The notes beneath the pieces were generated by a model. The model saw nothing but the letters and a program-made list of their open reading frames with translations. It made no database searches and was not told the origin of the DNA. The position numbers and the translations under genes were made by a program. A stretch of 64,000 nt of DNA from Carpediemonas membranifera (Eukaryota; Fornicata): positions 558,001 through 622,000 of the forward strand of contig JAHDYR010000038.1 of the NCBI GenBank assembly GCA_019828565.1, in the 5' to 3' direction. Positions within the stretch are counted from its first letter, which is position 1. Each line of letters starts with the position of its first letter. This document shows, in pieces, positions 19,860-29,050 of this stretch.

Positions 19860-21692
19860 ATGTCCGAGCAGCTTGATCCGTCCAAGTACCGCGAAAACCG
19901 CATCAACCAGGTCAAGAGCATGATGGCTGAGAATGTGGAGGCCTATCCCCACAAGTACCCCCCCTCAGGTTGAAGGCGAAACCAGAGATCTCACTCCCGT
20001 CCCCGAGATCAACTTCCTTTGCGGCGATGTTGCTGCTGAGGGTGCTGAGGAGTGCTCTGTTCTTGAGAATGGCCACATCGTCATCCCCAACGGCCAGATC
20101 TTCGAGGCCAAGACCTTCTGGGTTGCCGGCCGCGTGGTCAACAAGCGTTCTTCTGGCAAGGCCATCTACTTCTACGATCTTCAGGGCGACTTCTACGGCG
20201 GCAAGGATGCCACACCCGGCGTTCCCCTGACGTCTCTCCTCCCCAACCCTGACGGCGAGGGTGTCATCGACATCTCCCGCATCCAGATCTTCGCGTGGAA
20301 GAACTACTGGGAGAACAAGACCCCCGGCGCGTTCAAGGCGTTCCACGACTCCGTCCGCCGCGGTGATATCGTCGGCATGCGTGGCCACGCCGGCCGCACC
20401 AAGAACGGCCAGCTCTCCGTGTACGTCAAGGAGATGACCATCCTCGCCCCCTGCCTCCAGATGATGCCCCAGAACGTTGTCGGCAAGGAGATGTTTACGG
20501 ACAAGGAGACTCGCTACCGCATGCGCTACCTCGACCTCATGGTCAACTCCAAGGTCCGCGACACCATGCGCGCCCGCAGCCGCATCGTCTCTGCCCTCCG
20601 CACGTTCCTTGATGAGCGCGGCTTCCTTGAGGTCGAGACCCCGATGATGAACGCCATCCCCGGTGGTGCCACCGCGAGACCATTCGTCACCCACCACAAC
20701 CACCACGACATCGACCTCTTCATGCGTATCGCCCCCGAGCTTTACCTTAAGATGCTCGTTGTCGGCGGCATGGAGAAGGTCTACGAGATGGGCCGCCAGT
20801 TCCGTAACGAGTCCGCCGACTTGACCCACAACCCCGAGTTCACCACTCTGGAGTTCTACTGGGCCTACGCGGACTACAACGACCTCATCACCCTCACCGA
20901 GGAGCTCCTTGAGAGCATGGCGCTGATGATCCATGGTAAGACCGAGTTCGTCTACCACCCCGCGGATGGGCCGTACGCCAAGACCGGCAAGACCATCTCC
21001 TTCAAGCGCCCGTTCAAGCGCGTCTCGTTCATGGACGGCATCCAGGAGGGTGTCTTCGCTGAGGTCGACGCGCTCATCGCCGAGCAGGGTCTCACCGACG
21101 AGGCCGAGATCGCGGCCCTTCGCGAGGCTAACACCCTTCCCTCCCTCGCTTTTGCCAACTCTGATGCCGAGGAGGCCGGCCGCCTCCGCCTTGTGGAGAT
21201 CTGCAAGGCCCGCCACATCCCCTGCGAGGAGCCCCACACGATCCCCCGCCTCCTGGACAAGATGGCCGAGAAGTACATCGAGAACAACGCCTGGGACCCC
21301 GTCTTCCTCTGCGACCACCCCGAGATCATGTCGCCCCCTGGCCAAGTACCACCGCGCCAAGCCGGGCCAGACGGAGCGCTTCGAGCTGCTCGTCTGCCAG
21401 CACGAGCTTCTCAATGCATACACGGAGCTCAACAACCCCGTTGTCCAGCGTACCAGGTTCGAGGAGCAGGCCGCGCAGAAGGCGGCAGGCGACGACGAGG
21501 CGATGTACGCCGACCAGACGTTCCTCAACTCCCTGGAGTATGCCCTGCCTCCCACTGCCGGCTGGGGCATCGGTGTGGACCGCCTTGTGATGTTCCTGAT
21601 GGATCAGTGCTCGATCAGAGGTCCTGCTCTTCCCGCTCATGAAGCCGGAGATTGCCCGCCGCGAGGAGGAGAACGTCAACCAGGAGGAGTAA
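19860..21692 (+). CDS. KARS: Lysyl-tRNA synthetase (class II), three frame breaks
   Basis: Cytosolic class IIb enzyme that charges tRNA-Lys. From ATG 19860 ([16 protein letters not shown]) the order is N-terminal extension, OB-fold anticodon-binding domain ([20 protein letters not shown]) and class II core. Motif 1 lies around [14 protein letters not shown], motif 2 is [20 protein letters not shown], and motif 3 is [13 protein letters not shown]. Full length is about 610 residues, usual for eukaryotic LysRS. The frame is broken at a C7 run (19958-19964), a C5 run (21334-21338) and by two missing bases near 21620. The net change is zero, so overall length is preserved. For an essential gene this suggests homopolymer sequence errors, or a decaying copy with an intact gene elsewhere. 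Confidence 0.93.
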
Positions 21693-21694
21693 AC
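21688..21694 (+). promoter_or_regulatory. Candidate polyadenylation signal AGTAAAC overlapping stop codon
   Basis: The TAA stop of lysyl-tRNA synthetase lies inside AGTAAAC, as in the triosephosphate isomerase gene. Confidence 0.5.
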
Positions 21695-21934
21695 ATCATT
21701 CGGTTAGCTGGTTGTTAATATATCACGGAGTGAGGGTGATTACGTCGTTATGCGCGAGAATTTGTTGGCATTTCACGTATTTAGTCCATCTCCATCACGC
21801 AGCCATTTTCGTCTATAAACGTGCCTTGGCATTGGCCAGCAGATGGGGGTTGGTGGGACCTGCGACGGCCCTGCCGGGCTGAAAGTTGGCCCAGTCTGGT
21901 GCACTTTAGCACAGTACGAACGACTTCGCTCAAT

Positions 21935-22687
21935 ATGAACGCTGGCGACATACTAGAACCAAAGATTCAGAGCCTTGAAGGATTTGGACCAATATACACC
22001 TTCGACACTATCGATTCGACGCAGATCTTCACTCGTCAGTACGCTGCCGAGCTGCCGTGCCCGTGCGCGGTGACCGCGCGCCAACAGACCAGAGGGCATG
22101 GAAGGAAGAACCGTGCTTGGCGTTCGCCATTGGGATGTCTTTGTTTCAGCCAGCTGGCCAGAGTAACGCCCCAGGTGAAGGACGTTCTCTTCTGCCTCTC
22201 GCCCATGATCTGCGTCTCCATCGTGAAGTACCTGCGTACACTCCCCAACAGCGGCGATATCTCAGTGAAATGGCCGAACGACATCTACGTCAACCGGCAG
22301 AAGCTCTGCGGCCTCCTCGCGGACGCCATCTCCTGCGGCAACGAGCTCATGGTCGTCGTTGGCGTCGGCATCAACGTGTCCAATCGCGACGACCCGCCCG
22401 GGTCTGCGTGCCTGGAGTCGGTCCTGGGCACGAAGATCAACATGGCCGAGCTCCTGGCCACCCTCGTCAAGCTTATCGATGACCTCCTCCGTGCCCCGAT
22501 GAGCGTCGAGGACCTTGTCGCGCAGAATTCCGACCTGATGTGCGAGTCTTTCTTTACTCTGCCCAACGACGAGACGATGTACCGCGTCGTGAAGCTCACA
22601 CGGGACGGCGGGGTCGTTACACAGGTCGGTCACGTCGGTAGAGATAAGCTGCACGACGCAGAGTGGCATTTTGACGATGAGGCGTAG
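21935..22687 (+). CDS. Biotin-protein ligase (BirA/holocarboxylase synthetase catalytic domain)
   Basis: 250 residues from ATG 21935. It activates biotin with ATP and attaches it to a lysine of biotin-dependent carboxylases. Family marks are DTIDSTQIFTRQYAAE near the N-terminus, the nucleotide-binding loop as TRGHGRKNRAW (GRGRRGR in E. coli), SVKWPNDIYVNRQKLCGLL, and VGVGINVSN. Only the catalytic plus short C-terminal domain is present; there is no N-terminal regulatory extension as in animal holocarboxylase synthetase. No other frame in the plus-strand neighbourhood extends it. High confidence in family; the acceptor protein is not in the window. Confidence 0.92.
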   Translation: MNAGDILEPKIQSLEGFGPIYTFDTIDSTQIFTRQYAAELPCPCAVTARQQTRGHGRKNRAWRSPLGCLCFSQLARVTPQVKDVLFCLSPMICVSIVKYLRTLPNSGDISVKWPNDIYVNRQKLCGLLADAISCGNELMVVVGVGINVSNRDDPPGSACLESVLGTKINMAELLATLVKLIDDLLRAPMSVEDLVAQNSDLMCESFFTLPNDETMYRVVKLTRDGGVVTQVGHVGRDKLHDAEWHFDDEA

Positions 22688-23025
22688 TGAGTAGGTCCAA
22701 AATTCGGTAAAATTCTTTCTGTTCCTTTCTTATGTTTGCAGTTGCCTTGCGATGTCTCCCCTGGCTACACGCCATACACACTCACTGCCTATGTTGCTCA
22801 CTCGGCCTATGTGTGGAGGTCGACTGGCTTGGTTGAGCTCTGCGTGTCTGACTGAGTTCGCGGTTCTCGATCAGATGCCGGAGTGGTAGTTTTGCGAGCG
22901 ATATGGGAGCGGGGCATGCGTGGAGGGTAGACCCGGGCAAGGCCCAAATCAAAGGCAGAATTTGAGTGATTTTTTGCCAACGGATCGGGAATACCGCTTG
23001 CGCAGGATCTTTCAGACTTAAAACA
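22688..23025. other. Short spacer, nothing recognised
   Basis: About 340 bp with no coding frame or motif I recognise. Confidence 0.4.
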
Positions 23026-23595
23026 ATGGCATACGAGATGAAAGCGGCTATGCAACGAAACAAGGCTCTTAGAGAGCAAACCGCCAAGCTGGAGTTCGAG
23101 ACACAGCAAATGGCAGCTTCACTCATGATCCTGAAGCAGCAGATGCGCGTAACAAAGAGCAAACGCCCCAATAGTGGCACTTTCTGGAAATCCGACCGTC
23201 CAGGAGGCTCAGTGACTGCTCCCAAAGCCCCCAAGGCGCAGACGTTCCGAAGCATGTCGCCAGCTCCCCAGCCAAACACACTACCGCGACCAGCAGCAAC
23301 GAAACCTCGTAGTCCACCGCATATGGTACCCACAGCCACCCGGCAGCCGCCCCGTCAGCCTCCACCAGCCATGGTCAGCACCGGTGTCGACGCCGGAGTC
23401 GGGGATGACGAGAGGCTCCCGCTAAGCCCTGCCGGCCCTCCAGTGACTATGGCTGTGGGGCCAGATGAGCCTACGATGGCTGTTACGGAGATGGGTGTCG
23501 GCGAGCGGGAGACCAAGGGTCTGGCTCGTCCGGCAGCGTCATATTTCGACCAGCTCATGAGCGCAGCAATCTTGAAGAAGCTCAAGGAGGAATGA
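23026..23595 (+). CDS. Hypothetical protein, N-terminal coiled coil, Pro-rich middle
   Basis: 189 residues from ATG 23026. Residues 1-40 form a likely short coiled coil (MQRNKALREQTAKLEFETQQ). The centre is Pro/Ala/Ser-rich and presumably disordered (SPAPQPNTLPRPAATKPRSP), and the C-terminus is a short charged helix (YFDQLMSAAILKKLKEE). No family recognised. It ends about 130 bp before the Trm5 gene on the same strand. Confidence 0.55.
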   Translation: MAYEMKAAMQRNKALREQTAKLEFETQQMAASLMILKQQMRVTKSKRPNSGTFWKSDRPGGSVTAPKAPKAQTFRSMSPAPQPNTLPRPAATKPRSPPHMVPTATRQPPRQPPPAMVSTGVDAGVGDDERLPLSPAGPPVTMAVGPDEPTMAVTEMGVGERETKGLARPAASYFDQLMSAAILKKLKEE

Positions 23596-23727
23596 GAGAC
23601 CTGTTTGAGCGTTGTATCACTAAATACCCACGCATTCATCCATGCCAGTTGACGAGGGAGTTGGTGGGAGTTGCCATAATCGACGCCGCACAGGGGATAC
23701 CTCGCCGATCAGTGTCTCTACAGGACA

Positions 23728-25011
23728 ATGAAGGCGGCATTCGCCCCGTCACAGACAGGCCGCAGGTTATGTCCCAACTCGCGTCCGAAACCGAGCATGG
23801 ACGTTGTCGACAAGAGTGACATTGATTACTCGATTTTCAACGCAAACCTTGAAGTTCTGGCTGTGATCGTCGACAAAAAGGACACCGCCAAGGCCAAGAA
23901 GGCTCTCCTCAGCAATATTACGCTCAAACTCATACACAGAGTGAACGTGCCACCAATTAGACCAGATAAAGAGGATACCACTAAGAATCAGATCCTGCTG
24001 TCGAAGGAGAGCACCGAGGAAGCCATCAACGCCGCGATGGAACCCACAGGCCTCACCTTCACCGTCTCCAAGTGCACAGTGGCGCTGGACTACTCAAAGC
24101 ACGACTACAAGCAAGCCCTTAAGAAGCTTCTCCCCGCCGGGCTCGAGCTCCCCCTATCGTTCGAGACTGTTGGCCATCTCGCCCACGTGAACCTCCTGGA
24201 TGCCCACGGGCCGCACCGCTTCAACATAGCCAAGGTGTTTCTCGACAAGCACCCTAAGATCACAACAGTGGTGAACAAGACATCGGAGATCAGCAACGAG
24301 TTCCGGGTTTTCCCCATGGAAGTCATCGGAGGTCGGCCCGACTTCGAGGTCGCAGTCAAGGAGGGCGGGTGCACGTTCCAGCTGGACTTCAGCAAGGTCT
24401 ACTGGAACTCCCGACTGGGGACCGAGCACCAGCGGCTGGCTGGGGAGATCACGGCCAGGTCGCCCGGCAAGGCGGTCGTAGCCGACCTGTTCTGTGGAGT
24501 CGGCCCATTCGTGGTCCCGCTGCTCAAGGCTGGGCACGAGGTCTACGGCAACGATCTCAACCCGGACAGTGTCAGATACATGGAGATCAACGCCAAGAAG
24601 AATGCCCCGGAGGCCGTGCGCCGGCTCCACCCCCACCTGGGTGACGCCAGGGCTTATATGAAGGAGCTGATCGCCCAGAGAGTCCCAGTGACCGACGTCA
24701 TCATGAACTTGCCTGCAATGTCGCACAAGTTCGTGGACGTCCATGTCGGGGCATACCAGAGGGGCGACCCCCTGCCTGTCATCCATGCTTACGTCTTCGC
24801 CAACATTGAGGCCGATGACCCACACACTGACGAGAATTTCCAGAGAGTGGCCATCGATCTTGTCAAGGCAGAGTTGGTCGGGTCAGCTTCGACTGAATCT
24901 GTAGATATGGCTGCCCGAGTCATCAGAGATGTTGCCCCCAACAAGAGGATGGTGCTCGTTGAGTTCATGGTGCCAGATCATGTGGGATACTCCACCAAGA
25001 GGGCCGAGTGA
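23728..25011 (+). CDS. TRM5: tRNA (guanine-N1-)-methyltransferase, Trm5 type
   Basis: 427 residues (ATG 23728; ATG 23797 is an alternative start). Trm5 transfers methyl from S-adenosylmethionine to N1 of G37 next to the anticodon, preventing frameshifting. Visible marks: PLSFETVGHLAHVNLLD (domain D2 start), the FQLDFSKVYWNSRLGTEH signature, SAM motif I ADLFCGVGPFVVPLLKAG, motif II VYGNDLNPDSVRYM, and the catalytic-region NLPAMSHKFVD. It is a single intact frame. Length fits eukaryotic/archaeal Trm5 with a shortened N-terminal D1 region. An upstream mini-intron with more N-terminal sequence was looked for but not found. Confidence 0.93.
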   Translation: MKAAFAPSQTGRRLCPNSRPKPSMDVVDKSDIDYSIFNANLEVLAVIVDKKDTAKAKKALLSNITLKLIHRVNVPPIRPDKEDTTKNQILLSKESTEEAINAAMEPTGLTFTVSKCTVALDYSKHDYKQALKKLLPAGLELPLSFETVGHLAHVNLLDAHGPHRFNIAKVFLDKHPKITTVVNKTSEISNEFRVFPMEVIGGRPDFEVAVKEGGCTFQLDFSKVYWNSRLGTEHQRLAGEITARSPGKAVVADLFCGVGPFVVPLLKAGHEVYGNDLNPDSVRYMEINAKKNAPEAVRRLHPHLGDARAYMKELIAQRVPVTDVIMNLPAMSHKFVDVHVGAYQRGDPLPVIHAYVFANIEADDPHTDENFQRVAIDLVKAELVGSASTESVDMAARVIRDVAPNKRMVLVEFMVPDHVGYSTKRAE

Positions 25012-25469
25012 TGTTAAGGGTATGAGGGAGTCTCGCGGTAAATGTTACACATGGTGTTAATCACGTAAATACGGAGCCGGCGAGGTATTGTGGAACTGTT
25101 GTGGCATGCGAATCTGCCGGTGTGGCTCGGGCAACTTAAGACGAGGGCCCCAAACTAGAGACTGAGTAAATCTTCGTCTTTCGCGCCCAGCGAATACGGC
25201 GGCACCCTTATGCATTTAACGCTCGGGATGTGGGTAAACCAGGCCCTCATCACTGGCGTCACGGCCAGCTGCTCACTTGCACCACTCCCTGCCACACCGT
25301 GGCAGCTCGGTGCCTCCGGGATCCTACTCGCCAGTCATTCCGCTTTCTGGTGAGCTGGGGTAGACTTCCAGATTTCGAGATGGATCGATCGATGTCTGAT
25401 TCCCATTAGCGATTCGATGCGTATCAAAAGTTTTGCCAGATCTGCGCAAGAACAGACAACAAGTTCATT
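25012..25469. other. Spacer, nothing recognised
   Basis: About 460 bp between Trm5 and triosephosphate isomerase. GC-rich, no coding frame with recognisable content. It likely holds the TPI promoter. Confidence 0.4.
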
Positions 25470-26225
25470 ATGGCTCGCAAGGCTTTTGTTGGTGGCAACT
25501 GGAAGTGCAACGGCTCCATGGCTGATATCCAGCGTCTCACTGAGATGCTCAACGCCGGTGAGTACCACGACAACGTCGAGGTCGTCGTTGCCCCCACCAT
25601 GCTCCACATCCTCCCCGTTATGCAGGCCCTCAAGGTTCCCGTCGGTGTCTCCGCCCAGAACTGCTACTTCGAGAAGTCCGGTGCCTTCACTGGCGAGCTC
25701 TCCACCGAGATCCTCGTCGACGCCGGCCTGAAGTACGTCATCCTCGGCCACTCTGAGCGCCGCCACATCCTCAAGGAGACCGACGAGATGATTGCCAAGA
25801 AGACCAAGAAGGCTATCGACTCTGGCCTCACCGTCATCTTCTGCATTGGCGAGCTCAAGGAGGAGCGCGAGACCGGCAAGACCGAGGAGGTCTGCTTCCG
25901 CCAAATGGAGGCTGTCCGCGCCGTCCTGTCCGAGGAGGACTGGAAGAAGGTCGTTGTTGCCTACGAGCCCGTCTGGGCCATCGGCACCGGCCTCGTCGCC
26001 ACCCCCGAGCAGGCCCAGGAGACCCACAAGGCCCTCCGCGCCTGGGCCGCCGAGAAGGTCAGCAAGACTGTTGCTGAGGAGCTCCGCATCATCTACGGTG
26101 GCTCCGTCAAGGGCGCCAACGCCGAGAGCCTCTGCACTGAGGACATCGATGGCTTCCTGGTTGGCGGTGCCTCCCTGCAGCCTGACTTCATGAACATCCT
26201 GAAGGTCACCCACGAGAAGAAGTAA
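25470..26225 (+). CDS. TPI: Triosephosphate isomerase
   Basis: 251 residues, a full-length TIM barrel that interconverts dihydroxyacetone phosphate and glyceraldehyde 3-phosphate in glycolysis. The catalytic Lys is in GGNWKCNG (residue about 13), the catalytic His in ILGHSERR, and the catalytic Glu in AYEPVWAIGTG, followed by the phosphate-binding IIYGGSVKGAN and LVGGASL loops. Uninterrupted, intron-free and strongly biased to C/G at third codon positions, consistent with high expression. The stop overlaps AGTAAAC. Confidence 0.98.
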   Translation: MARKAFVGGNWKCNGSMADIQRLTEMLNAGEYHDNVEVVVAPTMLHILPVMQALKVPVGVSAQNCYFEKSGAFTGELSTEILVDAGLKYVILGHSERRHILKETDEMIAKKTKKAIDSGLTVIFCIGELKEERETGKTEEVCFRQMEAVRAVLSEEDWKKVVVAYEPVWAIGTGLVATPEQAQETHKALRAWAAEKVSKTVAEELRIIYGGSVKGANAESLCTEDIDGFLVGGASLQPDFMNILKVTHEKK

Positions 26226-26227
26226 AC
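26221..26227 (+). promoter_or_regulatory. Candidate polyadenylation signal AGTAAAC overlapping stop codon
   Basis: TAA at 26223-26225 is embedded in AGTAAAC. Confidence 0.5.
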
Positions 26228-26331
26228 ACTTTATTTTGCAAACAAGCGGTTGCCTTACTGATTGTGTTCTGCACTCACACTTCACCGATGGCATGTGAGC
26301 ACTGAGTGTGTGGTGGTCCGCCAGAGTGCCA

Positions 26332-27753
26332 GGGCTTGGGGCAGAAGGCGCCATACACACGCATGCTTGCTATCATGCGCGAGTGCGGCTGCAGCGGCGA
26401 CAGTTGCTACATTGTGACCGACTTGAACCGACTGCTGGAGAAATTTGTCGATTTTGCGTACGGAGAAGCATGCCCAAATGGACACATATTCTCCCGTTTG
26501 ATAGCAGTAGGGCCGCTTTTTGTGTTGCTAAACACCCTCATTATCCGCTTATCGCCATCGGAAAGACTGATCACTTCGTTCACCTTGTGCAGCTTGACCT
26601 GGATGCACCCGAGGAGCTCTCGATGTCGCCAGAGCGGAAACGCTCTCCGTGGATCGTGAAGTGGCATCCGACAGCCATCGACCGGCTTGTAGTTGCGGAC
26701 CTCAGCGGCAAGATCACACTCTACACCATCCAGGGCCTTCCCTGGGCGGCCACGTGGGTGGAGGAGGTCAGCTGGCAGCTTACAGACCAGAACTACAAGT
26801 CTGCCAGCCCGACATCGCTGTTCTTCCATCCCGTTGACCCCAGCTACCTCTTCGTGTCGACCCACAGCGCAGTGTACCTCATCGACACCACTGTGGATCC
26901 CAGTCACGGGCTGACCGAGATCGAGGGGGCCGACAGACTGTTCACGTCCACTACCACGGTGCGGACGTCAGGCTACCACCTCAAGCTCAGCATCGACGCG
27001 CTTGTCCCCTTCGTCACCGCCCGCAGCAGCGGGCTCGTCGCCGCCGTCCGCGGCCAAGACTGGGTTAGAGGGCATGAGCGCCACATGGCGCAGGACACAT
27101 ACATCATCCCCTACAAGTTCGCGGGCAAACCGAAGACGCGCTTCGACGCAGCCTCGTGCTTCATCAGCCGGACCGAGACGATCCACGAGAGCTCGCTGGT
27201 TGTTCACAACGGTCTGCTTGCAGTTCAGGGTCATGCTGCTGAGAGCGCGGTCGAGCTGCCCCAGGCCTTCCCACCGCTGCCCGAACCAGGCAAGGTCCCC
27301 AAGACGATCGAGCAGATGGAAGAGGGCCTCTTCCGGAAACTCGAGGAGGCCGAGGCATACCCCGCGCTGCTGGTGGTCGACCTCGAGGCCGTACAGGGTA
27401 TTGGGCCGCAAAAGCCAGCGATGCAGAAGATCGAGCTCGACTATCGCAAGCCCCACCCAACCTCACTGTGCTGGTGCGGCGACCGCTTGGTGATCGGGCC
27501 GACCCGGCTTGGGGTGAATGTCTCGTTCCGCGTCTTCGATGCCAGCAAAGGCACCCTGGTGGAGAAGCCGCCGATGAGCACCCCGCAGTCGGAGCTCGAC
27601 GGCTCCCACATGTCGATGCTGTCCGATGGCTTCCACAACAGCAACACCTTGGAGCCGGCGGGGGACGATCGGCTGATCTCGGCCACCCCCAACGGCATCG
27701 TGGCCATAGCCTTCGTTGACAGCAGCGAGTGAGTGTACATATAAATCGCAGCT
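26332..27753. repeat. Segmental duplication, copy A (1422 bp)
   Basis: Collinear with 43187-44608 at constant offset 16855 with no indel. Two substitutions found (G26790/A43645 and G26803/T43658). It covers the whole WD40-like gene with about 138 bp upstream and 21 bp downstream. Confidence 0.95.
26470..27732 (+). CDS. WD40-like beta-propeller protein, copy A
   Basis: 420 residues from ATG 26470 (MPKWTHILPFDSSRAAFCVA); in-phase codons continue upstream but without a better ATG. The propeller look comes from repeated strands such as HPHYPLIAIGKTDHFVHLVQ, WHPTAIDRLVVADLSGKITL and FFHPVDPSYLFVSTHSAVYL. The centre has an acidic helix (EQMEEGLFRKLEEAEAY). WD40 proteins are scaffolds, so the specific role is not recognised; a DCAF/AMBRA1-like protein is one thought. 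The neighbour upstream is TPI. A second copy at 43325-44587 differs by one residue (Ala/Ser). Confidence 0.75.
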   Translation: MPKWTHILPFDSSRAAFCVAKHPHYPLIAIGKTDHFVHLVQLDLDAPEELSMSPERKRSPWIVKWHPTAIDRLVVADLSGKITLYTIQGLPWAATWVEEVSWQLTDQNYKSASPTSLFFHPVDPSYLFVSTHSAVYLIDTTVDPSHGLTEIEGADRLFTSTTTVRTSGYHLKLSIDALVPFVTARSSGLVAAVRGQDWVRGHERHMAQDTYIIPYKFAGKPKTRFDAASCFISRTETIHESSLVVHNGLLAVQGHAAESAVELPQAFPPLPEPGKVPKTIEQMEEGLFRKLEEAEAYPALLVVDLEAVQGIGPQKPAMQKIELDYRKPHPTSLCWCGDRLVIGPTRLGVNVSFRVFDASKGTLVEKPPMSTPQSELDGSHMSMLSDGFHNSNTLEPAGDDRLISATPNGIVAIAFVDSSE

Positions 27754-28392
27754 TTATGTGTCTTAGCTGACGTCAATATGGATGTGCATTGCGCAAATGT
27801 TACTCCAACGCGAGATTTAGTTTGCACCATTTTTGCCGGCAGGGCATTTCTCTCATTATGCAGGTTAGCGAGATAATATGCCAACTTGATCAAAGCAGTG
27901 GCAATCTGTCCTATGAGCGATTATTCATTCTTGTTGCTCTGTTTGTATGCTCTGCTACCAAAGATGATTATCCTGTGGTTCTGAACAATAGGTAATAACA
28001 AGATCTGTGTGGAATTTCTTACTTCTGACATCTCTTCTGACGGATAGCATCATTCTCATTCTTATACAGCCTAGTGCTAAGCTCGAGATGCGCTACGCTC
28101 TTCTCATCAATCATTTTTATCAGTTTGTCGGTTCGCCTGTGATGAAGAAACCCTGTGGTTCTGACAAAATGTGAGGACACTCTTTCTTGTCTGAGGCTAC
28201 ACTCTTCTCTTATCAAGACATCGTTTGTATACACCGGGAGTGATTATACGCGAACAATCGCTGAACTGATCCGTGTAGATTTCGCCAGCTCACTATGACC
28301 CGCCATCACACATCTTCTTACTCAGAATTCGCTTTCACATCATCTGTAGGCTCCAATAAACATCCTAGTTAAAGTGCACTGACGAAGGCGAG
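27754..28392. other. AT-rich spacer with a short internal repeat
   Basis: About 640 bp, AT-rich. CCTGTGGTTCTGA occurs twice, near 27973 and near 28152. Small frames on both strands show no recognisable content. Confidence 0.4.
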
Positions 28393-28906
28393 ATGAGCAT
28401 TGGTGGCTCCGCTCCAATCCCATCAGTTGTTTTATTGCATGAAGCGTTAAGACAGCTCCAGGAGTACGAAACGGCGCTTTTATCAGACGAGGAACGTCTT
28501 CGCCGATTGAAATATGGCAAGGAACGTCTTGAGACTGAGAAACGGGAGCTTCAGACAAAACTGATCAACGACAGGTCCAAAGAGCTCATGATAGAGCAGA
28601 AGCGCAGCGTAGACTCTTCTGCAAGCTTCCAAGAGCTTGATGTCGCCGCCACCCTCATGAAAGAGCTTGACGCATGCCGAAAGAAGGAGAATAAGCTGTT
28701 TGTATCTCTGCCAATCGCGTTCACACAGTAGGAATGAGCTCGTAAAAACTCGCCAAGAGCTGACAATCGCCCGGGCCCAGCTCATACCGCACACACACAA
28801 GGCTGCACCGGCGCCCCGGACACCCGATCCACCCCAGACGAGGGCAGACGACGGGGCGCTGTTCGAGGAGGAGTTGTGGACACCGGTGCCCACCCCCACG
28901 CTTTGA
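28393..28906 (+). CDS. Hypothetical coiled-coil protein with one mini-intron
   Basis: Exons 28393-28697 and 28729-28906, with a 31-nt intron GTTTGTATCT...TTCACACAG, give 160 residues. The splice joins ENKL to RNELVKTRQELTIARAQL, continuing the heptad pattern, which supports the model. Nearly the whole protein is a predicted coiled coil (ERLRRLKYGKERLETEKREL), with a Pro-rich tail ending in PVPTPTL. No family recognised; a cytoskeletal or basal-body adaptor is a guess. AGTAAAC lies 55 bp past the stop. Confidence 0.7.
28698..28728 (+). other. Spliceosomal mini-intron, 31 nt
   Basis: GTTTGTATCT...TTCACACAG. Removal joins two frames of the coiled coil. Confidence 0.8.
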
Positions 28907-28961
28907 GCTGCCTCGACTAAGTCGTGACAACCAACGACCACACCGGCCGGCGCCGTGCTAC

Positions 28962-28968
28962 AGTAAAC
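28962..28968 (+). promoter_or_regulatory. Candidate polyadenylation signal AGTAAAC
   Basis: AGTAAAC 55 bp downstream of the coiled-coil gene stop. Confidence 0.4.
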
Positions 28969-29050
28969 ATCCCTGCCCTTCTCATGCCCAGGGGCTTGTC
29001 TACTGGCCGCTGTCGTGTTCCGTGGCAATCCTGCGCACAACACCCAAGCG

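Noticed and set aside
19912-21570. 552-codon open frame on the minus strand across lysyl-tRNA synthetase
   Set aside because: Antisense shadow caused by strong C/G third-position bias of the plus-strand gene; no family motif on the minus strand.
28019-28234. 71-codon minus-strand frame in the spacer after the WD40 gene
   Set aside because: Short, no motif, in AT-rich DNA with an internal repeat.
29015-29050. Extension of the large propeller protein upstream of 29051
   Set aside because: It begins with GTG, not ATG; similar non-ATG extensions were rejected at 33040, 55134 and for the RCC1-type gene at 19010.
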